The notes under the pieces are model-generated. The model was not told the origin of the DNA. It was given only the letters and a program-made list of their open reading frames with translations, and searched no databases. Positions 53,595-62,425 of a DNA stretch of 64,000 nucleotides are shown piece by piece; position 1 is the stretch's first letter, and each line of letters starts with the position of its first letter. Position numbers and translations under genes: made by a program. This DNA comes from Clostridia bacterium (GTDB taxonomy: Bacteria > Bacillota > Clostridia > Oscillospirales > Acutalibacteraceae): contig JAFSFY010000057.1 of assembly GCA_017434985.1 (NCBI GenBank), forward strand, positions 35,682 to 99,681, given 5' to 3'.

Positions 53595-55376
53595 TTATTC
53601 GTCTTGTTTAAGGGCAGCCAAACCGAGTTCTTTGAGCTGTTCATCGTCAACCGGGGACGGACACGAGGTCATCAACTCGGTCATATTCTGCACTTTGGGA
53701 TACGCCACCACATCACGAAGCGTGGACGCACCGATCATCTGCATCACCAAGCGGTCAAGGCCGAGTGCCATACCGCCGTGAGGCGGTGCACCGTAGCGGA
53801 ATGCATCCAAGAGATAACCGAATTTGGCATACGCCACTTCGTCCGAAAGGCCGAGCGAACGGAACATATGCTGTTGCAGTTCGGGATCGGTGATGCGAAT
53901 GGAACCGCTGGCCAATTCAATGCCGTTAAGCACCAAGTCGTACGCCTTAGCAAACACCTTGCCGGGATCGGTATCCAAATACGGGATGCATTCGTCAAGC
54001 GGCGAAGTGAACGGATGATGCATTGCATCCCAACTCTCGGTTTCGGGATTCCACTCGAAGAACGGGAATTGGGTAATCCACAAAAGATTAAATCCTTCGC
54101 GCTTGATATTCAAACGATCGGCCACCTCCAAGCGGAGAGCACCCAAAATGGAAAGAACCAAACGACTGTCGGTATCCGCGATAATCAACACAGCGTCGCC
54201 TTGTTCGGCACCCACTTTTTGGAGAAGCGCGGTCATTTCATCCTCGGACAAGAATTTGCCGAACGAAGACGCGATACCATCCGCCGTCCAGCGCACCCAG
54301 GCCAAACCTTTGGCGCCGATGCCTTTGGCATGCTCGGTCAATTTATCGATCTCTTTACGAGAAAGGGTGGTAACCGCATTTTTCGCCACAATGGCGCGAA
54401 CCGAACCGCCGCCTTCAATGGCTGAGGTGAACACGCCGAAACCGCAACCGCGCACGGTATCGGTAACGTCGCACAATTCCATACCGAAACGCGTATCGGG
54501 TTTATCGGAACCGAAGCGTTCCATCGCTTCGGTATAGGTCATGCGGGGCAACGGCATCGGCAGATCCACATCCAAAATCTCTTTGAAAATGTGTTTCATA
54601 TAGCCTTCGCCGATGGCGAGCACATCTTCCACGTCCACGAACGACATTTCCATATCGATCTGCGTAAATTCGGGTTGACGGTCAGCACGCAAGTCCTCAT
54701 CGCGGAAACAACGCGCCAACTGAATATAGCGGTCAAAACCCGCCACCATCGACAACTGTTTGTACAACTGCGGCGATTGCGGCAACGCGTAAAAATCGCC
54801 TTTGTGCACACGAGAAGGCACCAAGAAGTCACGTGCACCCTCGGGCGTAGAACGCACCAAAATAGGGGTTTCGAGTTCAATGAACCCTTGCTCGTCAAAG
54901 TAGTCCCGCGTTGCCTTTGCAATGCGGTGACGTAAAATCAAATTGCGTTGCAGGTCGGGACGGCGCAGATCCAAATAGCGATATTTGAGACGCATCGCCT
55001 CGGCGGTGTTGGAGTTTTCCACAATTTCAAACGGAGGCGTTTCCGCCTTGTTCAAAATACGCAGTTCCGTCACAAAGATTTCCACTTCACCGGTGGGGAT
55101 TTCGTTGTTGATGGAGGAACGCACGCGCACTTCACCCGTTGCCGCCAGGACGTATTCGCCGCGCACAGCAAAAGCCTTTTCAAAAATATCACGTGCCGTG
55201 TTATCGTCGAACGCCAATTGCACGATACCCGTGCGGTCACGCAGATCAATAAAGATCAGTTGTCCGAGGTCGCGTTGACGTTGCACCCAACCAAACACGG
55301 TCGCGGTCTCCCCCGCGTGTTCACGACGGAATTCACCGCAATAGCGTGTCCGTTTCATTCCTTGAACCGTTTCCAT
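53595..55376 (-). CDS. aspS: aspartyl-tRNA synthetase
   Basis: A 593-residue bacterial-type class II synthetase: N-terminal anticodon-binding OB-fold (ATVFGWVQRQRDLGQLIFIDLRD), motif 1 region, motif 2 with FRDEDLRADRQPEFTQID, the large GAD insertion (FTSAIEGGGSVRAIVAKNA and further) and motif 3 GMALGLDRLVMQM. It charges tRNA-Asp; whether it also charges tRNA-Asn is not decided. The first ATG overlaps the hisS stop by one base; GAGG lies ten bases before it. Confidence 0.97.
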   Translation of the reverse strand: METVQGMKRTRYCGEFRREHAGETATVFGWVQRQRDLGQLIFIDLRDRTGIVQLAFDDNTARDIFEKAFAVRGEYVLAATGEVRVRSSINNEIPTGEVEIFVTELRILNKAETPPFEIVENSNTAEAMRLKYRYLDLRRPDLQRNLILRHRIAKATRDYFDEQGFIELETPILVRSTPEGARDFLVPSRVHKGDFYALPQSPQLYKQLSMVAGFDRYIQLARCFRDEDLRADRQPEFTQIDMEMSFVDVEDVLAIGEGYMKHIFKEILDVDLPMPLPRMTYTEAMERFGSDKPDTRFGMELCDVTDTVRGCGFGVFTSAIEGGGSVRAIVAKNAVTTLSRKEIDKLTEHAKGIGAKGLAWVRWTADGIASSFGKFLSEDEMTALLQKVGAEQGDAVLIIADTDSRLVLSILGALRLEVADRLNIKREGFNLLWITQFPFFEWNPETESWDAMHHPFTSPLDECIPYLDTDPGKVFAKAYDLVLNGIELASGSIRITDPELQQHMFRSLGLSDEVAYAKFGYLLDAFRYGAPPHGGMALGLDRLVMQMIGASTLRDVVAYPKVQNMTELMTSCPSPVDDEQLKELGLAALKQDE

Positions 55377-56704
55377 TATCCGTTTTCCTCCATACTTTCG
55401 CTGAGAAGTTGCGTCATGGCCGCCATTTGGCGATCCAACGACTTATTGTATAACACGGTGTATAAGCTTTCGTCCAAATCAATTTCGGTCAACTCACCGG
55501 TTTGCATATCTTTGAGGTTTGCTTTGCCGCTTTCAAGTTCGTTGTCCCCCACCACAATGGTATAGAGCGCGTGAATCTTGTCGGCATATTTCATTTGCGC
55601 TTTCAGGCCGCGGCCGACCGTATCACATTCGGCCGACACACCGCCCTCACGCAACATACGCGCCAGAGCAAAACAACGGCGCGCCGCCTTGTCGCCCATC
55701 GAAGCGAAATACACGTCGCAAGTGGGAGGTTCGGGGAACTGCGCCCCCTGGGCTTTGAGCACCATCAGCAACCGTTCAAGCCCCATCGCAAAACCAAGTG
55801 CCGGCAGCGACGGGCCACCCATTTCCTGCGCCAATCCGTCGTAACGACCGCCGCCGCACAAGACGGCTTGCGCGCCGAGCGAATCGGACACCAATTCGAA
55901 CACCGTGCGGGTGTAATAGTCCAACCCGCGAACAATGTGGGGATCCAATGTGAACGGGATCTCTGCCTCAGTCAAATAGGATTGCACCGCCGCATAATGT
56001 TCAGCACAATCGTCACACAAATAATCGGTGATCACGGGAGCCTTGGCGGCAATTTCGGAACACACGGGCGATTTGCAGTCCAAAATACGCATCGGGTTGC
56101 GTTCCAGACGACCGCGACAAGTTTCGCACAAAGTTTCTTCGTGTTCGGCAAAATACGCTTTGAGCGCCTTATGATATTCCGCACGACAAGTGGGACAACC
56201 GATCGAGTTGATGTGCAACGACACACCCTCAACCGAGAGTGCTTTGAGCACTGCCATCGCAAGCGCGATCATTTCCGCGTCCGCCATCGGCGAAGCGGCA
56301 CCGTAGCATTCCACACCGAATTGGTGGAATTCGCGCAAACGACCCGCTTGCGGTTTTTCGTAACGGTAACACGAGGTGTTGTACGCTACCTTAACGGGCA
56401 TCACTTCGTTGTGCAGACCGTGTTCCAACAACAACCGCATCGCACCGGCAGTGCCTTCGGGGCGCAAAGTGATGGAACGGCCGCCTTTATCGTCAAAGGT
56501 GTACATTTCTTTTTGCACCACGTCGGTGGTTTCGCCGACCGAACGTTGAAACAACTCGGTATGCTCAAAAACAGGGGTGCGGATCTCACGATAGCCGTAC
56601 TCGCGCGCCACTTGTAACGCGGTTTGTTCGATATATTGCCATTGGTAACTTTCGGCGGGCAACACGTCTTGCGTGCCGCGGATCGCTTTGGTGATAAGTG
56701 CCAT
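55376..56704 (-). CDS. hisS: histidyl-tRNA synthetase
   Basis: A 442-residue class II HisRS: IRGTQDVLPAES start, TLRPEGTAGAMR (motif 2), CYRYEKPQAGRLREFHQFG, GLDYYTRTVFE (histidine loop), ALGFAMGLERLL (motif 3) and a C-terminal anticodon domain. An extra cysteine-rich stretch (CPTCRAEYH, CETCRGR, CKSPVCSE, CDDCAEH) in the middle is a feature of one HisRS type. hisS and aspS are adjacent and co-transcribed from the minD-mgsA side. Confidence 0.97.
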   Translation of the reverse strand: MALITKAIRGTQDVLPAESYQWQYIEQTALQVAREYGYREIRTPVFEHTELFQRSVGETTDVVQKEMYTFDDKGGRSITLRPEGTAGAMRLLLEHGLHNEVMPVKVAYNTSCYRYEKPQAGRLREFHQFGVECYGAASPMADAEMIALAMAVLKALSVEGVSLHINSIGCPTCRAEYHKALKAYFAEHEETLCETCRGRLERNPMRILDCKSPVCSEIAAKAPVITDYLCDDCAEHYAAVQSYLTEAEIPFTLDPHIVRGLDYYTRTVFELVSDSLGAQAVLCGGGRYDGLAQEMGGPSLPALGFAMGLERLLMVLKAQGAQFPEPPTCDVYFASMGDKAARRCFALARMLREGGVSAECDTVGRGLKAQMKYADKIHALYTIVVGDNELESGKANLKDMQTGELTEIDLDESLYTVLYNKSLDRQMAAMTQLLSESMEENG

Positions 56705-56721
56705 GATTTCGCTTCCTTTTG

Positions 56722-57138
56722 TTATTTGTTGGAGGGATTGACGATGTTACGCCAATCGAGGTCACCGCGTTCCAAGCCGTGAATCAACACTTCGGCGGTG
56801 GCAATGTTGGTGGCAACGGGAATGTTGCGCATATCACACAAACGGAACATATCGTTCTCGTTCGGTTCGTGTTCTTTCACGGTCATCGGGTCACGGAAAA
56901 AGAGCAACAAGTCGATCTCGTCACACGAAATGCGCGCGGAGATCTGTTGGTCGCCGCCTTGCATACCGCTCAAATAACGGGTAATATTCAATCCGGTCGC
57001 TTCGGATACCATCTTCCCCGTTGTGCCGGTTGCACACAGATTATGACGGCTCAAAATACCGCAATAGGCAATACAAAATTGCACCATCAATTCTTTCTTC
57101 GAGTCGTGGGCGATCAACGCAATGTTCACTCTTACCAT
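56722..57138 (-). CDS. mgsA: methylglyoxal synthase
   Basis: A 138-residue enzyme that turns dihydroxyacetone phosphate into methylglyoxal, a relief route when phosphate is short. Motifs: NIALIAHDSKKELM, ATGTTG, LSGMQGGDQQISARI (the catalytic aspartate) and LLLFFRDPM, all matching family members. It starts 25 bases after minD. The min-mgsA neighbourhood is usual in Clostridia. Confidence 0.96.
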   Translation of the reverse strand: MVRVNIALIAHDSKKELMVQFCIAYCGILSRHNLCATGTTGKMVSEATGLNITRYLSGMQGGDQQISARISCDEIDLLLFFRDPMTVKEHEPNENDMFRLCDMRNIPVATNIATAEVLIHGLERGDLDWRNIVNPSNK

Positions 57139-57163
57139 CTCCTTTGTTTTATGTTATTTTGAT

Positions 57164-57904
57164 TTAGGATTGCATTTTTTTAAGAGGCGCCAATGCAACG
57201 GTTTCACCCGACAAACGGGCGGCGATGTTGGCAAAACAAACGGCGGCATAACTCTCGCTCGGCAACGGTTTTCCGTAAGCGTTGGCAACGGATACCATTT
57301 CGTCCTCCGGCAAGACACCGATCAATTGCAACCCCGCCGTATCGATCACCTCGTCAACGTCCGGCATTTTTCCCTTTATAATGGGGTGCGGGCGCAAACG
57401 GTTAACGATCAACCGTGAAGGGATCCCTTTTTCTTCTAGCAACCGAGCCACGATCTGTGCATCCCGTGCGCAGACCATATCGGGAGTGGTCACCACCAAC
57501 GCGTTGTCTGCTGCGGCAACCGCCGTTAAAAAGCCGCGACCGATACCGGCAGGACAGTCGATGATGATCTCGTCATAATACTCCGCAAAGTTGCGGCACA
57601 ATTCCACCATATCGTCCGGTGTCGGCATCTGTTCCAACTCAACCGGAGCGGGAATGACGAAAACGTTGGGGCAAATGGGCGACGGATACACGGCGTGGAC
57701 GGGTTGACAGTTACCGTTCAGCACGTCTGAAAGATCGTGCACCGCGCTACCGCCGATGCCGAGCATCACGTCCAAACTGCGCAAACCGGCATCCCCGTCA
57801 ATCAACAAAACGCGTTTTCCGCGGTGCGCCAGGGCGCGCGCCAAACCGGCGGAAATCGTGGATTTTCCCGCTCCGCCTTTTCCCGACGTCACAACCGTAA
57901 CCAT
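57164..57904 (-). CDS. minD: MinD-type septum site-determining ATPase (short form)
   Basis: A 246-residue ATPase with the deviant Walker A KGGAGKST (9-16), LLIDGDAGLRSLDVMLG, IIIDCPAGIGRGFLTAV and GVLPEDEMVSVANAYGKPL, all MinD-type. MinD usually ends in an amphipathic helix that binds the membrane; here the chain stops after LAPLKKMQS with no obvious such helix, and it is about 20 residues shorter than common MinD. No MinC or MinE is next to it; mgsA follows. The ATG at 57904 has AAGGAGG ten bases ahead. A MinD-like partner for another process remains possible. Confidence 0.85.
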   Translation of the reverse strand: MVTVVTSGKGGAGKSTISAGLARALAHRGKRVLLIDGDAGLRSLDVMLGIGGSAVHDLSDVLNGNCQPVHAVYPSPICPNVFVIPAPVELEQMPTPDDMVELCRNFAEYYDEIIIDCPAGIGRGFLTAVAAADNALVVTTPDMVCARDAQIVARLLEEKGIPSRLIVNRLRPHPIIKGKMPDVDEVIDTAGLQLIGVLPEDEMVSVANAYGKPLPSESYAAVCFANIAARLSGETVALAPLKKMQS

Positions 57905-57946
57905 CGCCTTTCCGCCTCCTTCCGCAATTTCGTACATACAGCCAAT

Positions 57947-57975
57947 AGTATAGCATACTTTTTGCTTTATGTAAA
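57947..57975 (-). promoter_or_regulatory. sigma-A promoter of minD-mgsA-hisS-aspS
   Basis: Minus strand TTTACA, 17-base spacer, TATACT, divergent from pheST. Confidence 0.83.
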
Positions 57976-58018
57976 CCGATTTTTTGATGAAAATATAGAA
58001 ATTTAAAGAGGAAATCCC

Positions 58019-58047
58019 TTGCTTTTTTAAAAAAAGAATGGTAATAT
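58019..58047 (+). promoter_or_regulatory. promoter of the pheST T-box transcript
   Basis: TTGCTT, 17-base spacer, TAATAT, just before the T-box stem I. Confidence 0.68.
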
Positions 58048-58054
58048 AGTCGGG

Positions 58055-58312
58055 TGAAAAGCCTTGACGGAGAAAAGTACGTTTTGTTTGAACTCGACAG
58101 AGAGGGTCGCCATCGGCTGAAAACGACCCGTGATCTCGGCAAAACGGAAGTTCACTCCCGAGCCGCGATGCTGAACCCTTTGAACTCCAAAGGCGGTAGG
58201 TTTCGCCGTTTGACCTCGTTATCGGTCGTAAAGTGCCCGCTGCTTGGCGGGAATGTGGGTGGTACCACGGAGAACGTATCTTCGTCCCTTATGCAGGGAC
58301 GAGGATTTTTTT
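58055..58312 (+). ncRNA. T-box riboswitch (Phe)
   Basis: A leader of about 255 nt with the T-box order: an AGAGAGGGTCGCC and GGCTGAAAACGACCC stem I region, a specifier TTC (58151-58153, phenylalanine) in GAAGTTCACTCCC, the conserved T-box sequence GGGTGGTACCACGG (58257-58270) whose TGGT pairs with the free tRNA-Phe end, and a terminator (CTTCGTCCC / GGGACGAGG, 58280-58304) with seven T. Uncharged tRNA-Phe would favour read-through into pheST. Confidence 0.93.
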
Positions 58313-58328
58313 ATTTAGGAGGAAGACT

Positions 58329-59354
58329 ATGAAAGCACAAGTCGAATCGCTGCGCACCGCTGCTCTCGGTGCCTTGGCCGAACTCGAAACCTTAAAAGAG
58401 TTGGAAGAATTTCGCGTTCGCTATCTCGGTAAAAAAGGCGAAGTCACCGCGTTGCTGCGCGGTATGGGCGCCGTCCCCGCCGAAGAACGCCCCGCGATGG
58501 GTCAACTCATCAACCAACTGCGCAGTGAATTGGAAAGCGCTCTTGAGGCCAAAGAGACCGCCCTTTCTTCTCTGCAAAAAGCCGCACAACTGAAAGCGGA
58601 AACCCTGGACGTCACGATGCCCGGCAAAGCCCAAACGACGGGCGGTCTGCATCCGCTCAATATTGTGTTGGCCGACCTCATTGATATTTTCCAATCCATG
58701 GGATTTGACGTGGTAGACGGCCCCGAAGTGGAAACCGATCACTACTGCTTTGAAGCGCTCAACGTGCCGAAAGATCACCCGGCTCGCGATATGCAAGACA
58801 CCTTCTACTTGGGTGAAAACCTCTTGCTTCGCACCCAAACGTCGGCGGCACAGATCCGCACGATGGAGCAACGCAAACCGCCCATCCGCATCATCTGCCC
58901 CGGTCGCGTGTTCCGTGCCGATGAAGTGGATGCGACCCACTCCCCTGTTTTCCATCAGGTGGAAGGCTTGGTCGTGGACAAAAATATCACCATGTGCGAC
59001 CTGAAAGGCGTGCTGGAACAGTTTGCCCACGAGATCTACGGACCTGACACAAAGGTGCGGTTCCGTCCCTCCTTCTTCCCGTTCACCGAACCGAGCGTGG
59101 AAGTGGACGTTTCCTGTTCCGCTTGCGGCGGCACCGGTTGCCGTGTCTGCAAGGGCAACGGCTGGATCGAAATTTTAGGTGCCGGTATGGTGCATCCGAA
59201 CGTGCTTGCCGGCTGTGGCATCGACCCCGAGGTATATTCGGGTTTTGCGTTCGGTATCGGTCTTGACCGTTTGACCACCACACGCTATAAGATCAGCGAC
59301 ATCCGTTTGCTGTTTGAAAACGACCAACGCTTTTTAGAGCAATTCAACGGTTAA
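58329..59354 (+). CDS. pheS: phenylalanyl-tRNA synthetase alpha subunit
   Basis: A 341-residue class II subunit: N-terminal coiled-coil ([20 protein letters not shown]), [19 protein letters not shown], motif 2 with [19 protein letters not shown], the [19 protein letters not shown] cysteine segment usual in PheS, and [10 protein letters not shown] (motif 3). It pairs with PheT as an alpha2-beta2 tetramer. The ATG at 58329 follows TAGGAGG, directly after the T-box terminator. Confidence 0.97.
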   Translation: MKAQVESLRTAALGALAELETLKELEEFRVRYLGKKGEVTALLRGMGAVPAEERPAMGQLINQLRSELESALEAKETALSSLQKAAQLKAETLDVTMPGKAQTTGGLHPLNIVLADLIDIFQSMGFDVVDGPEVETDHYCFEALNVPKDHPARDMQDTFYLGENLLLRTQTSAAQIRTMEQRKPPIRIICPGRVFRADEVDATHSPVFHQVEGLVVDKNITMCDLKGVLEQFAHEIYGPDTKVRFRPSFFPFTEPSVEVDVSCSACGGTGCRVCKGNGWIEILGAGMVHPNVLAGCGIDPEVYSGFAFGIGLDRLTTTRYKISDIRLLFENDQRFLEQFNG

Positions 59355-59372
59355 CGGAAAGGAGAGACAACC

Positions 59373-61766
59373 ATGAAAGTATCGTTAAATTGGCTGAAAC
59401 GCTATGTAGATATCCCCGTTTCGTTGCAAGAATTGTGTGACAAAATGACCCTCAGCGGTTTTGAAGTAGACGGTGTGGAAGATCTGTCCGCTACCATGAA
59501 CAACGTGGTGGCCGCCCGTATTTTGAAGCTCGAAAAGCATCCCGATGCCGACAAGTTACAGATTTGTCAAATGGATGTCGGCGCCGAAGAACCCGTGCAG
59601 ATCATCACGGGTGCCCAAAACGTGTTTGAAGGTGCGCTTGTTCCCGCCGCATTGCACGATTCGCATCTGCCGAACGGCATGCACATCAAAAAAGGCAAAC
59701 TGCGCGGTCTTCCCTCCAATGGTATGCTGTGTTCGGGTGAGGAACTGTGCCTTAAAGAAGCCGATTATCCCGGTGCCGAGGAATACGGCATTTTGATTTT
59801 GAAGGAAGACTATCCCGTCGGCACCGATATGCGCGACGTGTTGCATCTCAATGACGTCATCATTGATTTCAGCATCACCAGCAACCGTCCCGATTGCCAA
59901 AGCATGCTCGGCATCGCTCGCGAAGTGGCGGTCGTGTTGGGGCAAGAATTCCGCGCCCCCGTTCCCGCTTACAAAACCGTCGGCGGCGATATTCACGATC
60001 ACATTGCCATCACGGTGAAAGACTACGATCTTTGCCCGCGATATATGGGTCGTATTGTGCGCAACCTGCGCATTGCTCCCTCGCCCGACTGGATGAAAGA
60101 CTGCCTCAAAGCCGCCGGTATGCGCCCCATCAACAACATCGTGGACATCACCAACTTTGTCATGCTCGAAACCGGTCATCCGATGCACGCATTTGACCTG
60201 CGCGACATCGCCGGCAAACAAATCATCGTACGCCGTGCCGCCGAAAACGAACCCATTACGACGCTCGACGGCAAAGATCATACGCTCAACTCCGATATGT
60301 TGGTGATTGCCGACGCCGATGCGCCCTCCTGCCTTGCGGGTATTATGGGCGGTCTCAACAGCGAAATTAAAGACGACACCACCGATCTTCTGTTTGAATG
60401 CGCCAAATTCCGCCGTGACAGCGTGCGCCGCACCGCGCGCACGCTCGGTATGCGCACCGAATCGTCCGCACGCTTCGAAAAAGGCGTGGACACGCGCGGC
60501 ACCGAATACGCGATGAATCGCGCGTTGCAACTCATCGACGAGTTGGATGCCGGTGACATCATTGACGGCGTGATCGACTGTCACGAGGAACTGCCCACCG
60601 ACCGCGTTTTGCGTGTAAAGGCGGATGCCATTACTGCGTTGTTGGGCGTAGAGATCCCGACCGATACGATGGTGGATATCCTCAACCGTTTGGAGATCGT
60701 GACCGTGCGCGAGGGCGATGAGCTCGTCTGTACCGTCCCCTCTTTCCGTGACGACATTGAAGGTCGTGCCGATCTGGCCGAAGAAGTGATGCGTATTTAC
60801 GGATACGACCACATTGTGGCCACCCCGATGAACGGTTCCATCATTCGCGGCAAGAAATTGCCCGAGCGTGTTCACACCGATACCTTGAAGGCAACACTGA
60901 TCGCACAAGGCATGCGCGAGATCAGCACCTATTCGTTCATCAGTGCCAAAGCCGCCGACTCGCTGCGTCTGGCTGACGATGACGCCCGTCGCGAAGCGGT
61001 CACCTTGCTCAATCCGCTCGGCGAAGAATATTCCACCATGCGCACGCAATTGGTATCGAGTATGTTGACGGTGCTGGCCACCAACTACAACCGCAAAAAT
61101 ACGGCGGTGCGCTTCTTTGAAGTGAGCAAATTGTTTGTTCCCAAAGCGCTCCCGCTGACCGAACAACCCGAAGAAATCCCGGCATTGTCACTCGGCTTGT
61201 ACGGCGACACAGAAGATTTCTTCACGTTAAAAGGTATTGTGGAAACCATGATGCAACGCTTTGCGGTTCGCGCCGAATACGTGCGCAGTGAAGAGCCGTT
61301 CTTGCATCCCGGCCGTCAAGCCGCCATCGTGGTAAACGGCAACGTCATCGGTACGTTCGGTGAAGTTCACCCCGACGTAGCTGAAGAATACGGACTTGGC
61401 GTGCGCACCTACGTGGCGCAACTGACCACCGCCGCCTTGTTCGCCGCCTTGGCCAACACCCACACGCTGTACAAACCGCTCCCCCGTTTCCCCGCTGTGG
61501 AACGCGACTTGGCGCTTTTGTGCGACGAAGCGTTGCCGGTGGCCGAGATTGAGAAAATCATTCGCCGCGCAGGCGGTCAACTGCTCGAAAGCGTGAAGTT
61601 GTTCGACGTGTATCAGGGTGCCCAAATTGCGGCCGGCAAAAAGAGCGTGGCGTTCAGCCTGTATTTCCGCGGCAAGGATGCAACCTTATCCGATGCGGAC
61701 ATCGACCCCGTTCTCGCCAACATCTTCAAAAAGCTGAGCGAAAACGGTTGTATTTTGCGTTCGTAA
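59373..61766 (+). CDS. pheT: phenylalanyl-tRNA synthetase beta subunit
   Basis: A 797-residue subunit: N-terminal EMAP-like tRNA-binding domain (ILKLEKHPDADKLQICQMDVG), B3/B4 editing domain (SITSNRPDCQSMLGIARE), B5 (GVEIPTDTMVDILNRLEI), a degenerate class II core, and a C-terminal FDX-anticodon-binding domain (PRFPAVERDLALLCDEALPV). It discriminates against tyrosine. It follows pheS by 18 bases with AAAGGAG ahead. Confidence 0.97.
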   Translation: MKVSLNWLKRYVDIPVSLQELCDKMTLSGFEVDGVEDLSATMNNVVAARILKLEKHPDADKLQICQMDVGAEEPVQIITGAQNVFEGALVPAALHDSHLPNGMHIKKGKLRGLPSNGMLCSGEELCLKEADYPGAEEYGILILKEDYPVGTDMRDVLHLNDVIIDFSITSNRPDCQSMLGIAREVAVVLGQEFRAPVPAYKTVGGDIHDHIAITVKDYDLCPRYMGRIVRNLRIAPSPDWMKDCLKAAGMRPINNIVDITNFVMLETGHPMHAFDLRDIAGKQIIVRRAAENEPITTLDGKDHTLNSDMLVIADADAPSCLAGIMGGLNSEIKDDTTDLLFECAKFRRDSVRRTARTLGMRTESSARFEKGVDTRGTEYAMNRALQLIDELDAGDIIDGVIDCHEELPTDRVLRVKADAITALLGVEIPTDTMVDILNRLEIVTVREGDELVCTVPSFRDDIEGRADLAEEVMRIYGYDHIVATPMNGSIIRGKKLPERVHTDTLKATLIAQGMREISTYSFISAKAADSLRLADDDARREAVTLLNPLGEEYSTMRTQLVSSMLTVLATNYNRKNTAVRFFEVSKLFVPKALPLTEQPEEIPALSLGLYGDTEDFFTLKGIVETMMQRFAVRAEYVRSEEPFLHPGRQAAIVVNGNVIGTFGEVHPDVAEEYGLGVRTYVAQLTTAALFAALANTHTLYKPLPRFPAVERDLALLCDEALPVAEIEKIIRRAGGQLLESVKLFDVYQGAQIAAGKKSVAFSLYFRGKDATLSDADIDPVLANIFKKLSENGCILRS

Positions 61767-61775
61767 AATACCCTC

Positions 61776-61804
61776 TTGAAATTTTTGCAAAAATAACATA
61801 TACT
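61776..61804 (+). promoter_or_regulatory. sigma-A promoter of ireB
   Basis: TTGAAA, 17-base spacer, TATACT, starting ten bases after the pheT stop. Confidence 0.82.
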
Positions 61805-61835
61805 ATTGGTATCTGTAGTTTAGGAGGAATCCGAA

Positions 61836-62081
61836 ATGTTGGATAAAACCATGACCTTTTCCCTGAACGGTGACAAAGATCAACAAATGAAACAGGTTCT
61901 CACCGCCGTTTACGATGCATTGCGTGAAAAGGGTTACAATCCGATCAATCAGATTGTGGGATACATTCTCTCGGAAGATCCCACGTATATCACCACCCAC
62001 AACAATGCCCGCAGCCTGATCCGTAAAGTGGATCGGGACGAGTTGTTGCGCGCGATGGTTCGCTCCTATCTCAACGAATAA
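61836..62081 (+). CDS. ireB: IreB (UPF0297/DUF965) regulatory phosphoprotein
   Basis: An 81-residue IreB: MLDKTMTFSLNGDKD, VLTAVYDALREKGYNPINQIVGYILS, DPTYITTHNNARSLIRKVDRDELL and SYLNE. In Enterococcus the N-terminal threonines are phosphorylated by the PASTA-domain kinase IreK and the protein restrains cephalosporin resistance; Thr5 and Thr7 fit this. GAGGAATCC precedes the ATG. Normally ruvX (yqgF) and a DUF1292 gene follow; here another small gene does. Confidence 0.94.
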   Translation: MLDKTMTFSLNGDKDQQMKQVLTAVYDALREKGYNPINQIVGYILSEDPTYITTHNNARSLIRKVDRDELLRAMVRSYLNE

Positions 62082-62100
62082 TCAGAAAGAGGGTTGCCCC

Positions 62101-62388
62101 ATGGCTGAAGCCGAAACCATTTTGACCTATAAAGGAAAACCGCTGGTTCGCAGCGGCAATATGCTGTACTACGGCGATATGTCCGAAAAATGCGTGGTCG
62201 TGTTGCAGATTCTGTCGTCCAAGACAGTCGGCGATATGACGGTGGCTGACAAAGTGCAAGTACAGTTGCTCTCCACCGACCCCGAGATCCGTATGAAAGA
62301 CCGTATTCTCAAAAAGAGCGAAAAGATTGGTCTTTACAACGCGATGGATATCGGTAGCATTTGGCTGGAACGCACGCTTAACAGTTAA
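62101..62388 (+). CDS. 95-residue protein of unknown function
   Basis: I do not recognise this protein. It starts MAEAETILTYKGKPLVRSGN, a short Gly-rich, beta-leaning first half (NMLYYGDMSEKCVVVLQIL), then VADKVQVQLLSTDPE and a basic helix (MKDRILKKSEKIG). No signal peptide or transmembrane helix is seen. It lies 19 bases after ireB, with a GAAAGAGGG site before its ATG, so it is co-transcribed with ireB, and a terminator follows directly. A link to ireB function is only suggested by this position. Confidence 0.83.
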   Translation: MAEAETILTYKGKPLVRSGNMLYYGDMSEKCVVVLQILSSKTVGDMTVADKVQVQLLSTDPEIRMKDRILKKSEKIGLYNAMDIGSIWLERTLNS

Positions 62389-62390
62389 CA

Positions 62391-62424
62391 AAAACCCCGC
62401 TTGTCGATTGACAAGCGGGGTTTT
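62391..62424. terminator. bidirectional terminator between the ireB unit and asnB
   Basis: A 15-bp perfect stem (AAAACCCCGCTTGTC / GACAAGCGGGGTTTT) with 4-nt loop; T runs on both strands; the convergent asnB stop is at 62426. Confidence 0.92.
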
Positions 62425-62425
62425 A

